This document shows, in pieces, positions 62,160 through 64,000 of a DNA stretch of 64,000 nucleotides. Location: positions 124,001-188,000 of the forward strand of contig CAXXSU010000011.1 of the NCBI GenBank assembly GCA_963664465.2, read 5' to 3'. The DNA comes from CAVOAK01 sp963664465. Its GTDB lineage: Bacteria > Pseudomonadota > Alphaproteobacteria > UBA8366 > CAVOAK01. Under the pieces are notes generated by a model, which ran no database searches, had not been told where the DNA came from, and was given only the letters and a program-made list of their open reading frames with translations. Position 1 is the stretch's first letter; the number at the start of each line of letters is the position of its first letter. A program made the position numbers and the translations under genes.

Positions 62160-62375
62160 ATGGCGGAAAGCGTCTACAAGGTTGTCGAGCTCGTCGGCTC
62201 AAGCTCCGAGTCCTGGGAGAAAGCGGCCGCCGCTGCGGTCGAGCGGGCAGGAAAGACTCTGCGCAACTTGCGCGTCGCCAAAGTCGAAGAGCAGGATCTC
62301 CACATCGAGGATGGCAAGATCGCCGCCTACCGCGTTCGGCTCAAAGTGTCGTTCAAGTTCGAGGGCGACGTCTGA
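62160..62375 (+). CDS. dodecin flavoprotein
   Basis: A 71-residue dodecin, a small dodecameric flavin-storage protein. It shows the family pattern VYKVVELVGSSSESWEKAAAAAVERAGKTL followed by LRVAKVEEQDLHIEDGKIAAYRVRLKVSFKF. In bacterial dodecins a Trp stacks on the flavin; the Trp in SSESWEKA is here, and a Gln/Glu pair (EEQD) follows. AGAGAGGATGTC precedes the ATG. Confidence 0.92.
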   Translation: MAESVYKVVELVGSSSESWEKAAAAAVERAGKTLRNLRVAKVEEQDLHIEDGKIAAYRVRLKVSFKFEGDV

Positions 62376-62430
62376 CGGCTTTAGCGGGACGTCATTATCG
62401 CGTCGTCGGCATCAATTGGGAGATTGGCGC

Positions 62431-62462
62431 CAGTGGTCTATCTCACCAGTGGTCTATCTCAG
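62431..62462. repeat. 16-bp tandem duplication upstream of the cyclase gene
   Basis: cagtggtctatctcac is followed at once by cagtggtctatctcag (62431-62446 and 62447-62462), 15 of 16 bases identical. It is intergenic between dodecin and the cyclase. Confidence 0.85.
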
Positions 62463-62472
62463 GAGGGACTTT

Positions 62473-62520
62473 GCTGAGTACGGAGCTGAGTACGGAGCTG
62501 AGTACGGAGCTGAGTACGGC
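62473..62520. repeat. four 12-bp tandem units upstream of the cyclase gene
   Basis: gctgagtacgga occurs four times (the last ends in c). It lies 10 bp after the 16-bp duplication and about 30 bp before the likely cyclase start, in its leader. No continuous gene runs through it. Confidence 0.9.
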
Positions 62521-62551
62521 GCAAATTCTCTCCTAGAACGCGAGAATCCAT

Positions 62552-64000
62552 GTGTTGGAAACCAGACCGGTAGCGGGGTGTCGCTTGGTTGACCAGACGA
62601 AAAGCGAGGCGATTTATCACGTCGACGTGGAACCGGGCGGTTGCCGCGTACGTGCCCAGATCGACGGTCAAGTTGTCGCAGACAGCCTCGATGTCTTGGT
62701 GATGCATGAAACCTATCTACCGTCCCAATGCTATTTTCCAAAAGGCGACTTGATCGACGATCTTCTCGTCGCGTCGCCATTCCGGACATTTTGTCCGTTC
62801 AAGGGCACCGCCCACCATTGGCATCTTCAACTTTCAGACCGCGTTATTGAAAACGCTGCGTGGAGTTACGAAATCCCGTTGCGCGAGGCATTGCGCGTCG
62901 GAGGATACATCGCTTTCTACCCGCACGTGGTGGAGGAGTTGTTGTCCGACGAACCCCTGCCGTCGGTTGAGATTGAGCAGGTCGGCGACAGCCCACTGAT
63001 CGGCTGGCTCTTGCAACAAGCCTGGTTGTGCACGACGCCTGCGGAACTCACCGAGCGCTTTGCCGAGCGCCTGCAGATGATTAGCATGCCGCTTTGGCGG
63101 TTAGGTATCAATTTATGGACGCTTCACCCCGAACTCGCAGGTCAGCGATTTACCTGGACACGGGACGGCGATGGCGTTGTCGAAAGCGACACGCCCTACG
63201 GTGTGTTGCAGCATCCAGCATATCTCAATAGCCCCGTGCGCCACGTCAGCGAGGGCTTAGGCGGAGTCCGTCAGCGCCTAGATGTCGATGAGCCGGAGTT
63301 TCAGTTTCCAATCATGGACGAGCTCCGCGCAAACGGTGGAACCGATTACATTGCCATGCCGTTGCCCTTTTCTGACGGTCAGTTCCAGACATTGACGATT
63401 GCAACCGATCATCCTGACGGCTTCTCGACCGCCATTCTTGGCCAAACGTTTGAAGCGGTTCTGGCATTGGGTCGATTTTTCGAGGTGTTAACACTGCGGC
63501 GCAACGCCACCGTCCTATTCGAAACTTACCTTGGCGCAAGAACGGGGCGGCAGGTGCTCGACGGGCTGACCCATCGCGGAGATGGAGAAGAAATACGTGC
63601 CGTCATCCTCTATTGCGATTTGCGCGATTCGACGGCCCTTCTACAGTCGCTTTCTCGTGAGACCTATCTGGATTTGCTGAATAGCTTTTTTGAGCGCGCG
63701 ACCGAGCCCATATTGGCTGCTGGCGGAGAAGTACTGAAGTTTATCGGTGATGCAGTGCTGGCAATATTTCCCCTGGATGGTGACAACGCCGACGATGAGG
63801 CCATAAGCACAGCCTGCTGGAGAGCGCGTACGGTAGCTCAGGACATCGTCTCACGGGTTGCGGCGATGCCTGCGGCACCGAATTGTTCAACTTTGCAATG
63901 CGCCATCGGACTCCATTTCGGCGATCTGATGTACGGCAACGTCGGAGTCCCGAACCGGCTCGATTTCACAGTGATTGGTACCGCGGTCAATGTCGCCGCT
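62552..64000 (+). CDS. DUF427-adenylate/guanylate cyclase fusion (3' end beyond the window)
   Basis: At least 483 residues, open to the end of the window. Residues about 17-126 form a DUF427 domain (SEAIYHVDVEPGGCRVRAQIDGQVVADS, CPFKGTAHHWHLQ, ENAAWSYEIPL, GGYIAFYP). A middle region (about 130-345) resembles the N-terminal sensor region of proteobacterial class III cyclases (WLCTTPAELTERFAERLQMI). The catalytic domain starts near 350, with metal Asp in VILYCDLRDST and FIGDAVLAIF, then LDFTVIGTAVNVAA. It makes cAMP or cGMP. The GTG at 62552 is my preferred start; a TTG at 62585 is possible. The tandem repeats lie in its leader. Confidence 0.85.
   Translation, partial: MLETRPVAGCRLVDQTKSEAIYHVDVEPGGCRVRAQIDGQVVADSLDVLVMHETYLPSQCYFPKGDLIDDLLVASPFRTFCPFKGTAHHWHLQLSDRVIENAAWSYEIPLREALRVGGYIAFYPHVVEELLSDEPLPSVEIEQVGDSPLIGWLLQQAWLCTTPAELTERFAERLQMISMPLWRLGINLWTLHPELAGQRFTWTRDGDGVVESDTPYGVLQHPAYLNSPVRHVSEGLGGVRQRLDVDEPEFQFPIMDELRANGGTDYIAMPLPFSDGQFQTLTIATDHPDGFSTAILGQTFEAVLALGRFFEVLTLRRNATVLFETYLGARTGRQVLDGLTHRGDGEEIRAVILYCDLRDSTALLQSLSRETYLDLLNSFFERATEPILAAGGEVLKFIGDAVLAIFPLDGDNADDEAISTACWRARTVAQDIVSRVAAMPAAPNCSTLQCAIGLHFGDLMYGNVGVPNRLDFTVIGTAVNVAA

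Noticed and set aside
62026..62592. 188-residue plus-strand frame spanning the dodecin gene and repeats
   Set aside because: It overlaps dodecin in another frame and ends in the EYGA repeat; no family features.

Overview
The window is a piece of an alphaproteobacterial chromosome. The evidence is a circularly permuted (two-piece) tmRNA gene next to an alphaproteobacterial SspB, the conserved gene orders mreB-mreC-mreD-mrdA-rodA, hflK-hflC-DUF2065-degP, gatC-gatA-gatB and pyrB-pyrC-plsY-dprA, and a high-GC coding style. A Rhodospirillales-like organism is my inference; no rRNA or other marker fixes the genus.

Layout. 1-1.1 kb: an IS1595-family insertion sequence with 8-bp target duplications, then tRNA-Lys. 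1.8-7.4 kb: the cell-shape cluster, on the minus strand. 7.4-13 kb: branched-chain amino acid genes leuA, ilvC, ilvN and ilvB. 13-31.5 kb: core genes (miaA, serB, an MFS transporter, degP, DUF2065, hflC/hflK, mrp, a double CAP-domain protein, an aldolase, frmA/fghA for formaldehyde, folA/thyA, ssrA/sspB, a DOPA-dioxygenase-like protein, a Sel1-SPOR protein with an overlapping Flp-type prepilin, and a Crp/Fnr regulator). 31.9-46.7 kb: a decayed genomic island ending at tRNA-Ser. It holds a second IS1595 copy, a broken helicase-nuclease gene cut by an IS5-family element, an inverted recD2-like remnant, integrase fragments, an IS6-family element cut by a 2.55-kb IS1-family element carrying an ATPase, an integrase/HTH/AlpA module, a cysteine-rich protein, and an intact P4-type integrase beside the tRNA. 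46.8-64 kb: core genes again (two GSTs, a VOC protein, gatCAB, ruvX, a cysteine-dioxygenase-like cupin, a CaiB/BaiF CoA-transferase, pyrB-pyrC-plsY, an IS1182/IS5-type insertion, dprA, a methyltransferase, a TfoX-like protein, dodecin, and a DUF427-adenylate cyclase running off the end).

Three points stand out. First, pyrB has an N-terminal helix-turn-helix-like domain fused to aspartate carbamoyltransferase, sits just downstream of a perfect palindrome, and is followed by a dihydroorotase that has lost its HxH metal motif. Together these suggest a self-regulating, structurally coupled pyrimidine operon. Second, the IS1-family element has complete ends and target duplications and carries an AAA-type ATPase plus a small basic protein as passengers. 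Third, the genome is full of short tandem duplications (11-24 bp units, up to 14 copies); one has visibly shifted the reading frame of a protein C-terminus and another duplicates the mreB stop codon.
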